A stretch of DNA of 13,401 bases, from assembly GCA_013002375.1 (NCBI GenBank), contig JABDJW010000025.1, positions 1-13,401 on the forward strand. The letters are read 5' to 3'. Origin of the DNA: Acidimicrobiales bacterium (GTDB taxonomy: Bacteria; Actinomycetota; Acidimicrobiia; Acidimicrobiales; SHLQ01). Both the position numbers and the translations under genes were made by a program. This document shows, one piece after another, positions 6,174 through 13,401 of this stretch (its first letter is position 1; each line of letters begins with the position of its first letter). The notes beneath the pieces are model-generated. The model was not told the origin of the DNA. It did not search any database and saw nothing but the letters and a program-made list of their open reading frames with translations.

Positions 6174-6192
6174 ATCTGACGGTCCGTCAGAT
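6174..6192. promoter_or_regulatory. 19-bp TetR-type operator palindrome
   Basis: ATCTGACGGTCCGTCAGAT is a perfect inverted repeat: 9-base arms around a central T. Length, symmetry and the CTGACGG/CCGTCAG arms are of the kind bound by TetR-family repressors. It lies in the 90-base divergent gap, ending 12 bases before the Shine-Dalgarno of the amidohydrolase gene and overlapping a possible -10 (TACGGT, 6192-6197). Binding would block that promoter and possibly also the channel gene's. No TetR gene is in the window. Confidence 0.6.
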
Positions 6193-6204
6193 ACGGTGGC
6201 CGGC

Positions 6205-6211
6205 AGGAGGT
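6205..6211 (+). promoter_or_regulatory. Shine-Dalgarno that fixes the amidohydrolase start
   Basis: AGGAGGT, five bases before GTG 6217. An in-frame GTG at 6196 lies upstream of this site and inside the likely promoter, so 6217 is the better start. Confidence 0.75.
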
Positions 6212-6216
6212 CCTTC

Positions 6217-7464
6217 GTGAATCCACCCCATGCCCCCACCGATGCTCCCGAGATCCCCAAGATCATCTCGGTCGACGATCACGTGGTCGAGCCCCCCGAT
6301 CTGTGGACCTCCCGCCTGCCGGCCGAGTACCACGATCGTTGCCCCCGCATCGAACGCGACAAGGCCGTCTTCCACTTCGAGGGCGGCGTGTTCAGCTACG
6401 ACAAGGGGGCCGACGCCGAGAACGGCACGTGGGGCGACTGGTGGATGTACGACGATCTCATCTACCCGATGCCCCGGGTGTCGGCGGCCGCTTGTATCGA
6501 GGGCGAGGTCGACAACACCCCGGTGACCTTCGAGGAGATCGACCCCAGCGGCTACCGGCAGACCGAACGCTTGGCCGCGATGGACGCGAACCATGTCGAT
6601 GCATCGTTGTGCTTCCCGAACATCTTGCCCCGGTTCTGCGGCCAGGCCTTTCTCGAGCGCGACGACAAGGAGCTCGCGTTGCTGTGCGTCCAGGCCTACA
6701 ACGATTGGATGATCGACGACTGGTCCGCCGGCGACGGCTACGGCCGGCTGATCCCGCTCACCCTGATCCCACTCTGGGATGCCGAAGCCGCGGCAGCCGA
6801 GGTCCGGCGCTGTGCCGACAAGGGCAGCCACGCGGTGGCGTTCAGCGAGAACCCGTTTCATCTTGGCCTGCCCTCGATCCACGATCCGAGCCGCTACTGG
6901 GATCCGTTCTTCCAGGCGTGCGAGGACACCGAGACCGTCATCAACATGCACATCGGCTCGTCGTCGAAGATGCCGTCGACCTCGCCGGACGCACCGTTCA
7001 TGGTGTCGTCGACGCTCACCTTCTCGAACGCCATGGGTTCGTTGTGCGACTGGGTGTTCTCCGGCACGCTGATGCGGTTTCCCGAGCTCACGATTGCGTA
7101 CAGCGAAGGCCAGATCGGCTGGATGCCCTACGTGATGGAACGGATGGACAAGCTCTGGGCCGAGCGCGGATCGCTCGAAAGCGTCGGCACCAAGCTGCCC
7201 GAACCGCCTACCACCTACCTGAAGAATGTGTACGGCTGCATCTTCGACGACGAGATCGGTCTACGGAATCGCGACGTGATCGGCATGTCCCAGATCACGT
7301 TCGAGACCGACTACCCGCACCTCGATTCGACGTTCCCCCATACGCTCGAAGTCGCGCAGAAGATCGTCGGCGAAGCCGGCCTCGACGACGCGGAGATCTA
7401 CCAGCTGATGCGGGGCAACGCCATCAAGGCGTTCGGCCTCGAGCGGTTCGGGATCACCGAATAA
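6217..7464 (+). CDS. Amidohydrolase_2-family metal-dependent hydrolase
   Basis: 415 residues from GTG 6217. The fold is the TIM-barrel of Amidohydro_2 (ACMSD-like) proteins. Visible hallmarks: SVDDHVVEPPDLW near the N-terminus (His22, Glu25, standing in for the usual HxH metal site), NMHIGSS with His245, an EGQIGWMPYVMERMDKLW block with Glu297, and FETDYPHLDSTFPH with Asp365 and His368. Members of this large actinobacterial subgroup often sit near acyl-CoA dehydrogenases and short-chain dehydrogenases, as here, and are thought to act in degradation of lipid- or ring-derived compounds; the substrate is unknown. They may hydrolyse or decarboxylate. A TetR-type palindrome directly upstream suggests repression relieved by a ligand. 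The stop TAA is six bases from the stop of the convergent DUF4389 gene. Confidence 0.88.
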   Translation: MNPPHAPTDAPEIPKIISVDDHVVEPPDLWTSRLPAEYHDRCPRIERDKAVFHFEGGVFSYDKGADAENGTWGDWWMYDDLIYPMPRVSAAACIEGEVDNTPVTFEEIDPSGYRQTERLAAMDANHVDASLCFPNILPRFCGQAFLERDDKELALLCVQAYNDWMIDDWSAGDGYGRLIPLTLIPLWDAEAAAAEVRRCADKGSHAVAFSENPFHLGLPSIHDPSRYWDPFFQACEDTETVINMHIGSSSKMPSTSPDAPFMVSSTLTFSNAMGSLCDWVFSGTLMRFPELTIAYSEGQIGWMPYVMERMDKLWAERGSLESVGTKLPEPPTTYLKNVYGCIFDDEIGLRNRDVIGMSQITFETDYPHLDSTFPHTLEVAQKIVGEAGLDDAEIYQLMRGNAIKAFGLERFGITE

Positions 7465-7470
7465 TGTGCG

Positions 7471-8070
7471 TCAGTCGAGGCTGAACGGCGGGTACTCGTC
7501 GGTGAGCAGGTTGGCGTAACCGCTGAACCGCTGGCCGGCCCGGAACACGCCGATGACGAAGTTGCGCATGCCGTGGGGATACGTGCCGGTGAACAGCACC
7601 GCGAACCAGGCGATGATCATCACGACGTAGGCGGCGATGAAGACGACGATCATGAACAGGCCGATCGGGATCAACATGAAGATCCGGAAGAACACCGTCA
7701 GCCGGTTGCGACCTTCGAGGGCCGGATTGATGTCGAGTCGTACCGCGTAGTTGCCCGGGTCTTCATTCTGCACCTCGAACTCGAACGGCGGGTACTGCTC
7801 GGTCAGGCCCAATGCGAAGCTGTAGGTCCGAGCGTTGTAGCGCATGGCCATCGTGATGAATCGGGCCATACCGTCGGGCATCTTGCCGGTGAACAAGATG
7901 ATGAACCACGAGACGAACACCAAGATGTTCGACGCGTAGCTGAGCACGTTCGCCACGATGGCGTGCGGGATCACCATCAACCAGTGGGCGAGGGGCCGCC
8001 AGTTGGCGACCTCGTTGTCGTCGCTCGCGGCGAAGTACACCGGATAGTTCGCTGGAACCGCCGTAGCCAT
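7471..8070 (-). CDS. Membrane protein with two DUF4389 repeats
   Basis: 199 residues from ATG 8070, chosen because GGGAGA (8081-8076) gives a good Shine-Dalgarno; a GTG six codons upstream lacks one. The protein is an internal duplication. Each half has a membrane helix pair, then 'LFTGxxPxGM', a basic patch 'F....R', and ends with 'LT(D/E)(E/Q)YPPF'. The first copy spans about 22-95 and the second about 118-197. DUF4389 proteins are widespread in actinobacteria and without known function. The repeated LFTGxxP and YPPF segments on the same side of the membrane suggest a pseudo-twofold structure. It lies just downstream of the acyl-CoA dehydrogenase operon, with its own ribosome site and a 65-base gap, so it probably has its own promoter. 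Confidence 0.88.
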   Translation of the reverse strand: MATAVPANYPVYFAASDDNEVANWRPLAHWLMVIPHAIVANVLSYASNILVFVSWFIILFTGKMPDGMARFITMAMRYNARTYSFALGLTEQYPPFEFEVQNEDPGNYAVRLDINPALEGRNRLTVFFRIFMLIPIGLFMIVVFIAAYVVMIIAWFAVLFTGTYPHGMRNFVIGVFRAGQRFSGYANLLTDEYPPFSLD

Positions 8071-8135
8071 CGTTGTCTCCCGTCTCACCCGCTCTCACCA
8101 TGGTAGGCCGGGGGAGCGGTTCGGGGAAAGAACGG

Positions 8136-9317
8136 CTAGCGCCGGGCCCGGGGCAGGCCCAGGTGTTGCTCCGCGACCAGATTGCGGGTGATCTGGCTGG
8201 TGCCGCCGTAGATCGTGGTGACCGGGGCGTGGCGCCAGTGTTCTTCGATGGAGCCGCCGAGCGGTGCGGCGTCGGCTCCGTGTTGCAGCAGACCCTCGGG
8301 GCCCATCAGATCGAGGATCCAGTGCGCGTGCTGTTTGTAGGACTCGCTGGCGAAAAGCTTGGTCATCGAGCCCTCGACCCCGAAGAAGTCGCCTTGCGCG
8401 GCCATCCACGCCGTCTTGTAGGCGAAGCCGCGACAGACCTCGATATCGATGCGGGCCCGGACCAGTTGCTCCCGCACGGTCGGATCGTCGATGAGGAGCC
8501 GGCCGTCGGCGTCGGTCGTGGTCCGGCAGTAGGTGATTGCGGCATCGAGCAGGGGAGCCGACGGGAACTGGCCGCCCGCGATGCCTCGCTCGTACTTGAG
8601 CGCGGCCTTCATCACCGCCCAGCCACCGTCGACCTCGCCGATGCGCCACTCGTCGCCGATGCGAACGTCGTCGTAGAAGGTGGCGTTCGAGCGCTCGGTG
8701 CCCATGGTCCACACCGGTTGAATCTCGATGCCGGGGGCGTCGAGGGGCACGAGGAACATGGTGAGGCCCTTGTGCTTCGGGACCTCGGCGTTGGTGCGGG
8801 TGAGCAAGATCACGAAGGCGGCCTCGTGGGCCAGCGTCGTCCACATCTTCTGGCCGTTGATCACCCAGTGGTCGCCGTCGCGCGCCGCCTTGGTCTGGGC
8901 CGCGGCGACGTCGGAGCCCGATTCGGGTTCGCTGTAGCCGAACGAGGCGAGTACCTCTCCCCGCAGGAGTGGCCCGGCGACGGTCTCCTTCAGGAAATCG
9001 TTGCCCAGCTCGAGCACCATCGACGCGACGCACACCGCGACGCCGAGGCCGTCGGCCGGCGCTCCCGCGAGCTGAAGCTCCTCGATCAGGACTGCCATTT
9101 CGAGCAGATCGCGATCGCCGCCCCCCAAATCGGGCGGGATCAGCTCCTCGGGCACGGCTCCCGACAGCCAACCCTTGGCCGCCATCTTTTGATGGAGATC
9201 CCAGTCGTGGATCGTGCCATCGCTGACGTCGAGGGTTTCGGGCGTGATGTTGGCGGCCAGGAACTCGCGCACCTCGGTGCGGAACGCTTCGGCGTGGGGT
9301 GGGAAGGCGAAGTCCAT
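8136..9317 (-). CDS. Acyl-CoA dehydrogenase, large chain (FadE-like)
   Basis: 393 residues from ATG 9317, overlapping the stop of the preceding gene by one base (TGATG), so translation is coupled. The frame stays open for another 300 codons upstream, but that is the shadow of the neighbouring gene. Full three-domain fold: N-terminal helices (1-120), beta domain with YSEPESGSD (128-136) and the WVINGQKMWTT flavin/substrate block (151-161), and C-terminal helices. At the end, IYGGTSQITRN has Gly371 where medium-chain enzymes carry the catalytic Glu. Glu243 in LKYERG matches the alternative catalytic position of isovaleryl-CoA dehydrogenase. This is typical of the chain that supplies the base in mycobacterial alpha2-beta2 enzymes. 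FAD-dependent alpha,beta-oxidation of an acyl-CoA, donating electrons to ETF, is expected. The substrate is unproven; bulky or steroid-like thioesters are plausible. Confidence 0.87.
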   Translation of the reverse strand: MDFAFPPHAEAFRTEVREFLAANITPETLDVSDGTIHDWDLHQKMAAKGWLSGAVPEELIPPDLGGGDRDLLEMAVLIEELQLAGAPADGLGVAVCVASMVLELGNDFLKETVAGPLLRGEVLASFGYSEPESGSDVAAAQTKAARDGDHWVINGQKMWTTLAHEAAFVILLTRTNAEVPKHKGLTMFLVPLDAPGIEIQPVWTMGTERSNATFYDDVRIGDEWRIGEVDGGWAVMKAALKYERGIAGGQFPSAPLLDAAITYCRTTTDADGRLLIDDPTVREQLVRARIDIEVCRGFAYKTAWMAAQGDFFGVEGSMTKLFASESYKQHAHWILDLMGPEGLLQHGADAAPLGGSIEEHWRHAPVTTIYGGTSQITRNLVAEQHLGLPRARR

Positions 9318-10339
9318 CAGCTCGCCCCGCCCGAGACCGGACCGAGCAGGTCGTCGGCCAGCGCCTGATACTGCGAGCCGGGTGACCCGGGCAACAGCAT
9401 GCGACCCTTCACCCGGCGGTAGTACAGCTGCACGTCGTATTCCTCGGCATAGCCGTAGCCTCCGTGGAACTGCATCGATGCTGCGGCGGCCTGTTGGGCG
9501 GCATCGCAGCAGAACAGATGGGCCATGGCGGCCAGCTCGTTGGCCTCGGGGCGATCGGCGTCGAGCGCCCACACCGCCCGCTGGGCCAGCAGCGTCGCGC
9601 CCTCGATGCGGACCGAGGCATCGGCCAGGCCGTGCTGCACCGCCTGGAAGCTGCCGACCGGCACGCCGAACTGGGTGCGCTCCATGACGTAGTCGACACC
9701 GAGCTGCAGAACCTGGCGGCCCATGGCCGCTGCTTCGGTGGCGGTGAGGGCGAACCACTCGGCTCGGGCGCGGGCGATGAGGCGGGCTGCTTTGGCACCC
9801 GTCGCCAGCACTTTGGCTCCACCGAGCGGGCGGTCGGCGAGGGGAGCGGCAGCGGTGTTGGCCGGCGCGTGGGCCGGTGCTGGTACTTCGGCCAGCACCA
9901 GGTCGGTGCCGTCGAGGACCAGGATCACGTCGGCGACGGCGCCGGCGGGCACCAGGCCGGCCGTGCCGCCGACGGCGGGCCGGAGGGCAATGGCGGCGAT
10001 CCGGTTCGACGATGCGATCGCGGCCAGCGTGGTCGCGTCGAGGTCGGCGGCGTGGGCCAGCCGTAGCGCGATGGCATGCTCGATCAGCGGAACCGGGGCC
10101 AGCGTGCGGCCGGCCTCCTCGACGACGACGGCCAAGGCGGCCAGATCGGCGCCGCCGCCCCCGACCGATTCGGGCAGCGCCATGCTCGGTGCGCCGGTCG
10201 CGGCCAGCTTGGCCCACAGCTCGGCGTCGAACCCGAGCGGCTCGGCGGCCCGGACGATCTCGGGTGGTGATTCGTTGGTGAAGAACGCAACAAAAACGTC
10301 CTGCACCGCTCGTTCGTCAGGCGTCAGGGCGAGCTGCAT
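9317..10339 (-). CDS. Acyl-CoA dehydrogenase-family partner chain, degenerate
   Basis: 340 residues from ATG 10339, 21 bases after the dehydrogenase stop (10361). It keeps the overall fold: an N-terminal ALTPDERAVQD-type helix, the LPESVGGGGADL block (55-66), and the flavin-contact motif ERTQFGVPVGSFQAVQH (220-236). The FHGGYGYAEEYDVQLYYRRVK block (291-311) is also present. The beta domain (about 115-185) is short and Ala-rich and lacks the usual W-x-x-S/T loops. The YEGT/catalytic region is replaced by LLPGSPGSQ. No obvious catalytic Glu remains at the medium-chain position. Shortened chains next to a full one are the mark of alpha2-beta2 acyl-CoA dehydrogenases (such as FadE26-FadE27 and FadE28-FadE29 in Mycobacterium), where one chain mainly completes the flavin site. 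I infer it forms a complex with the product of the next gene. Confidence 0.85.
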   Translation of the reverse strand: MQLALTPDERAVQDVFVAFFTNESPPEIVRAAEPLGFDAELWAKLAATGAPSMALPESVGGGGADLAALAVVVEEAGRTLAPVPLIEHAIALRLAHAADLDATTLAAIASSNRIAAIALRPAVGGTAGLVPAGAVADVILVLDGTDLVLAEVPAPAHAPANTAAAPLADRPLGGAKVLATGAKAARLIARARAEWFALTATEAAAMGRQVLQLGVDYVMERTQFGVPVGSFQAVQHGLADASVRIEGATLLAQRAVWALDADRPEANELAAMAHLFCCDAAQQAAAASMQFHGGYGYAEEYDVQLYYRRVKGRMLLPGSPGSQYQALADDLLGPVSGGAS

Positions 10340-10360
10340 CGGCCCCGAGGTTACGCCGGA

Positions 10361-11116
10361 CTAGGCGGTGGCCGCACCATCGATGGTGATCGAAGTGCCG
10401 TTGACATGGCGGGCCTCTTCGCTGAGCAACATGGCCACCATGTTGGCGATGTCCTCCGGCTCGCCTTGCCCGTCGAGCGACATCTGACGCAGCAGCAGCT
10501 GCATGTCGGCCCCCTCGGGGAATTGGGCCATCGCGCCATCGGTCATCGGGGTGCGGATGCCGCCGGGGCAGATGCAGTTCACCCGCAGTCCCTCTTTGGC
10601 GTACTCGATGGCCAACGAGCGGGTCATGGCCAACACGCCGCCCTTGCTGGCCGAGTAGGCCGCGCTGTAGGGAATGCCGGCAAATGCGGTGGTCGACGAC
10701 ATGTTGACGATCGCGCCGCGCGACTCCAGTAGATGAGGAATGGCTTCGCGGCACACGATGAAGGTGCCGATCAGGTTGATGTCGATGTCGCGGCGAAAGT
10801 CCTCGGTCGTGATCTCGTGACTGCGGCGCCACGTCTGCACGCCGGCGATGTTGGCCAGACCGTCGAGGCGGCCGAAGCGCTCGACGCACTCCAGAACGGC
10901 GGCCGCGACCTGGGCGTCCGACCGCACGTCGACCACGGCCGAGCCGACGTCCACACCCTGCTCGTTCAGGGTCACGACGTGGGCGTCGAGATCCGGTTGG
11001 TTGATGTCGAGCAGGAACAGCGATGCTCCCTCGTTGGCCAAGCGTTGCGCGCTGGCCCGGCCGATGCCGGTCGATGCTCCGGTGACCAGCACCACTTTGT
11101 CGTCGAAACGTCCCAT
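10361..11116 (-). CDS. Short-chain dehydrogenase/reductase (SDR), NAD-type
   Basis: 251 residues from ATG 11116, preceded by AAGGGA. Classical SDR: cofactor motif TGASTGIG (12-19), Asp37 at the end of the second strand (LLDIN), which favours NAD(H) over NADP(H), the NIAG block (89-92), Asn114, and catalytic Ser141, Tyr154 and Lys158 (YSASK). The C-terminus TSITIDGAATA is normal for the family. As first gene of an operon with two acyl-CoA dehydrogenase chains, it could act as a hydroxyacyl-CoA or hydroxysteroid dehydrogenase in the same pathway. The precise substrate is not readable from the sequence. Confidence 0.9.
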   Translation of the reverse strand: MGRFDDKVVLVTGASTGIGRASAQRLANEGASLFLLDINQPDLDAHVVTLNEQGVDVGSAVVDVRSDAQVAAAVLECVERFGRLDGLANIAGVQTWRRSHEITTEDFRRDIDINLIGTFIVCREAIPHLLESRGAIVNMSSTTAFAGIPYSAAYSASKGGVLAMTRSLAIEYAKEGLRVNCICPGGIRTPMTDGAMAQFPEGADMQLLLRQMSLDGQGEPEDIANMVAMLLSEEARHVNGTSITIDGAATA

Positions 11117-11199
11117 GGATTTCCCTTGTCGTCCCGCCCGGGTTTCGGCTGTTTCTCCCGGCTTCTTTATCAGCCTTTTGGCCCAGTCTTCAGGCCTGC

Positions 11200-11228
11200 A
11201 TTCTTCAGACGCCGCGGGAAATGTTCAA
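11200..11228 (-). promoter_or_regulatory. Possible housekeeping promoter of the SDR/acyl-CoA dehydrogenase operon
   Basis: Minus-strand TTGAAC (11228-11223), a 17-base spacer and AAGAAT (11205-11200): four of six matches to each consensus box. It lies in the 141-base, relatively AT-rich gap before the SDR gene and would give a leader of about 75 bases. A direct repeat TCTTCAG (plus strand, 15-base period, near 11187-11208) overlaps the -10. Confidence 0.35.
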
Positions 11229-11257
11229 ATTTCGAGGAATTTCGGGGTCTTGTGTTC

Positions 11258-11944
11258 TCAGCCGTCGACCGGTTGCCAACCGGCGTTGTGCGCGGCCGCC
11301 ACGGCCTCGAGCTGGGTGTGGACCTCGAGCTTGCGCATGAGCGACTTGATCTGGGATCGCACGGTCGCGATCGACACGTACCCCCCATCGGCGATCGCGG
11401 CCGGCGATTGACCGCCCATGAGGCCGCCGAGCACCTGCTGCTCTCGCTTGGTGAGGCTCGAGAACCGGGCGGCCGCGGTCGCCGCCTGGCGTTGGTGCGA
11501 GGTGAGCAGTTGATCGTAGGCGGCCCGATCGGACCGGCCCGGCAACAGTTCGGTCCGGTGTTCGTTCGATGCAGGGTCGGTCGCCCGGTCGTCGATCGCC
11601 TGTTTGACCTGCTCGACCACCAGATCGATCGATTCGGTCTTCTGGATGACACCGTCGGCGCCGGCGGCCAGGCACTTGGCCAGCTCGACGTCGTTGTTGA
11701 CACCGGTGAGCATCAACACAGTGGCGCCGAGTTCGTGCAGCGGTGCCACCAGGTCGGTGCCCTGTGGGCGATGATCGCCGAGCTGGAGATCGAGCACGGC
11801 GACCGCGGGGCAGAGCTCCTGGAGCTGTTCGACGATCGGATGGTCGACGTCGATCACATGAGCGGTGATGCCCTCGCCGTCCAATCCGCGCGCCACCATC
11901 TGGGCGAGCAGCAGGTGATCGTCGACAACCGCGACGACGGTCAT
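11258..11944 (-). CDS. Response regulator, NarL/LuxR type
   Basis: 228 residues. ATG 11944 overlaps the kinase stop (ATGA, 11944-11941), so the pair is translationally coupled. Receiver domain 1-119: acidic pair Asp8-Asp9, phosphorylation site Asp52 (AVLDLQLG), Thr80 (LMLTG) and Lys102 (VIQKT), all the conserved residues. A variable linker (120-160) leads to a LuxR-type helix-turn-helix at about 161-223 (FSSLTKREQQVLGGL...IATVRSQIKSLMRKL). It should bind DNA as a dimer after phosphorylation by the kinase encoded just upstream. Targets are unknown. The frame is open further upstream but that part is the shadow of the kinase gene. Confidence 0.93.
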   Translation of the reverse strand: MTVVAVVDDHLLLAQMVARGLDGEGITAHVIDVDHPIVEQLQELCPAVAVLDLQLGDHRPQGTDLVAPLHELGATVLMLTGVNNDVELAKCLAAGADGVIQKTESIDLVVEQVKQAIDDRATDPASNEHRTELLPGRSDRAAYDQLLTSHQRQAATAAARFSSLTKREQQVLGGLMGGQSPAAIADGGYVSIATVRSQIKSLMRKLEVHTQLEAVAAAHNAGWQPVDG

Positions 11945-13401
11945 CCCCGGCGGGCTCGGGATTCGTCGACCGTCAGCGGGTTGGTGAGGGGAGCAGGATC
12001 GGCCTGCGGGACGCCGGCCGGGTAGGTGATCGAGAAGATCGTGCCGCCGCCGTGGCGTGACATGACCTCGATGCTGCCGCCGTCGTCCTCGATGAGGGTC
12101 TTGGTGACGGCCAGGCCGATACCGGTGCCGCCGGTGGAGTGCCCTCGTTCGAAGATGCGCCCGAAGTCGCTCTCGTCGATGCCGGGCCCTTCGTCGCTGA
12201 CCCGAAGATGGACCAGCCCGGCGGTGTTGCCGATCCATATCGTGATCGGCGCACCGGCGGCATGGCGAAGGGCGTTGTCGATCAGGTTCTGCACGGCCTC
12301 GGCGAGCTGGACCGGCCGGCCGTAGGCCCATGGCTCACCGTCGACGACCAACTCGATGTCGACGGCCGAGGCCGCGTGGCAGGCCACCATCGAGTCGACG
12401 GTTTCGGCCACGTTGAACGATCGGGCTTGCGCCTCGCGGTTCTTGGTGTCGAGGGTCGAGGTCAGGCGCTGCAATTCGGCCTTGAGGGCGGCCAGGAGGC
12501 CGGGATCGTCGTCGGTGCCGATGATCGACAACCCGCCGCCGATGGCCAGGGCGGCATTGCGGGCGTCGTGCACGACTTCTTCGTTCAGGCGCATGGACTC
12601 CAGTAGCCGTTCGGCGGTGCGGGATGCCTCCAAGCGGGCTTCGGCGGCCCGGGCCCGACTGGCCAACACGGCGTTGGAGAGCTCGACGACCGACGTGTAG
12701 AGCAACCCACCGATGCCGATCAGCCGCACGAGCTTGCCGGCCAGCGGATCGATTGCGGTCGCAGGGTTCACCGCCAGTAGCCCGTCGGCCACGCCCAGGC
12801 AGGCCACCGTGACGCCGAGCCAGGCGTATCGCAGGTCTCGGTCGCGCAGGCCCTTGGTGTAGACCGCAATGCTGAGCACCAGGAAGACCATGCTCGACAG
12901 GCCGAGCCACGGCAGGCCCCCATCGGCCGACCCGGCGGTGATGAATGCCTCGGGAAGGGGAGCGTAGGCGAACGCCACGCTGGTGGCGGCGGCCATGGTG
13001 AGGCTGCCAAGCAGTACGTGCCAGAGCCGGAGACCGGTTTGGATCATCGGTGTCATCAGTGCGGTAGCGATGGCCAACGCGAGGGCCAGGCGAAGCCCGA
13101 AGCGGGCTCCGGCCAGCGCATGGCCGGATTCCGACGCAGCGATCTCGAGCGGGATGAGTCCGAGCGAGATGACGGCCAGGATCGCGATGGCGAACGCGCT
13201 GAGTGTCGTTTGGCCGAATCGGCGGCGCTGGTAGAGGACGGCCATGGCGATGACCGCGAGGGCGATCACGACGGCATCGACGGCGCGTTCGAACCCGCCG
13301 ACGACGTCGGGGTAGCCGCCATCGAACACGAGTGGCGTAGCGCGGGCCGCAGCGACGACGGCCAGGACGAGCACGACGAACCCGGCGAGTACAGGGAACG
13401 A
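11941..13401 (-). CDS. Multi-pass membrane histidine kinase (N-terminus off the right edge)
   Basis: The frame runs from TGA 11941 to the window end (486 residues visible). A GTG at 13374 is possible, but hydrophobic coding sequence continues beyond it, so the true start is probably outside the window. Counting from that GTG, about seven to eight membrane helices cover residues 1-235 with little between them. A coiled linker (236-266) follows, then a phosphoacceptor helix with His269 in EEVVHDARNAALAIGGG, and an HATPase domain with N-box LIDNALRHA (364-372), G1 SDEGPGID (393-400), F-box FGRIFERG and G2 GGTGIGL. With its large membrane part and no extracytoplasmic domain it probably senses a membrane or intramembrane cue. 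It is coupled to the LuxR-type regulator by a 4-base overlap. Confidence 0.9.
   Translation of the reverse strand, partial: SFPVLAGFVVLVLAVVAAARATPLVFDGGYPDVVGGFERAVDAVVIALAVIAMAVLYQRRRFGQTTLSAFAIAILAVISLGLIPLEIAASESGHALAGARFGLRLALALAIATALMTPMIQTGLRLWHVLLGSLTMAAATSVAFAYAPLPEAFITAGSADGGLPWLGLSSMVFLVLSIAVYTKGLRDRDLRYAWLGVTVACLGVADGLLAVNPATAIDPLAGKLVRLIGIGGLLYTSVVELSNAVLASRARAAEARLEASRTAERLLESMRLNEEVVHDARNAALAIGGGLSIIGTDDDPGLLAALKAELQRLTSTLDTKNREAQARSFNVAETVDSMVACHAASAVDIELVVDGEPWAYGRPVQLAEAVQNLIDNALRHAAGAPITIWIGNTAGLVHLRVSDEGPGIDESDFGRIFERGHSTGGTGIGLAVTKTLIEDDGGSIEVMSRHGGGTIFSITYPAGVPQADPAPLTNPLTVDESRARRG

Noticed and set aside
9318..10217. N-terminal extension of the large acyl-CoA dehydrogenase to 10217
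   Set aside because: Low-complexity Arg-rich shadow of the partner chain; the family fold starts cleanly at ATG 9317.
11142..11169. Second sigma-28-like promoter (TAAA-N16-GCCGAAAC) before the SDR gene
   Set aside because: The spacer is 16 rather than 15 and the -10 box is weaker; a housekeeping-type promoter is also present nearby. Too weak to call.
11117..11257. Intrinsic terminator between the two-component genes and the SDR operon
   Set aside because: Only 3-4 bp hairpins (for example GGCT...AGCC near 11160-11175) with no proper U-tract on the minus strand.
1..13401. tRNA, rRNA, CRISPR arrays, insertion sequences, attachment sites
   Set aside because: No cloverleaf with a CCA-type end, no regularly spaced repeats, no transposase or integrase coding, and no terminal inverted repeats were found by eye.

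Overview
The window is high-GC DNA, gene-dense, with GTG and TTG starts, several probable leaderless starts and ATGA/TGATG stop-start overlaps. This points to an actinobacterium. A secreted protein carrying the 'Cys-Pro ... LC ... V-DLQGW' modules common in Acidimicrobiia, together with paired acyl-CoA dehydrogenases and a DUF4389 protein, makes an Acidimicrobiia-like (Ilumatobacter-type) genome the best guess. No 16S or other marker gene is present to confirm this. I see 13 protein genes and no tRNA, rRNA, CRISPR array or insertion sequence. No gap between genes exceeds about 145 bases.

Region 1-3024: the N-terminal part of a membrane sensor protein (minus strand, running off the left edge) sits behind a sigma-28-like promoter. 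Next comes a secreted three-part protein (RTX-type calcium repeats, a 22-proline stretch, then a CAP/SCP domain; minus strand). A Tat-type metallo-beta-lactamase-fold hydrolase is divergent from it (plus strand), and the shared promoter region holds a perfect 16-bp palindrome.

Region 3021-6126 (all minus): a one-repeat TrkH-like potassium channel subunit with an RCK_C domain, a Bcp/PrxQ peroxiredoxin, and a secreted SGNH-like esterase with three C-terminal modules. The peroxiredoxin is the most notable item. Its reading frame is interrupted by a single TGA exactly where the peroxidatic cysteine belongs. The frame continues intact on both sides and the resolving cysteine is kept, so it is best read as a selenoprotein (Sec44). 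A gene caller would split it into two fragments or call it a pseudogene.

Region 6127-8070: an amidohydrolase_2 gene (plus) sits behind a perfect 19-bp TetR-type operator, followed by a convergent membrane protein with two DUF4389 repeats (minus).

Region 8136-11116 (minus): a three-gene operon encodes a short-chain dehydrogenase and two acyl-CoA dehydrogenase-family chains of unequal size. The chains look like the two halves of an alpha2-beta2 enzyme of the kind used in steroid or branched acyl-CoA breakdown. Region 11258-13401 (minus): a multi-pass membrane histidine kinase (its start lies off the right edge) is translationally coupled to a NarL/LuxR-type response regulator.
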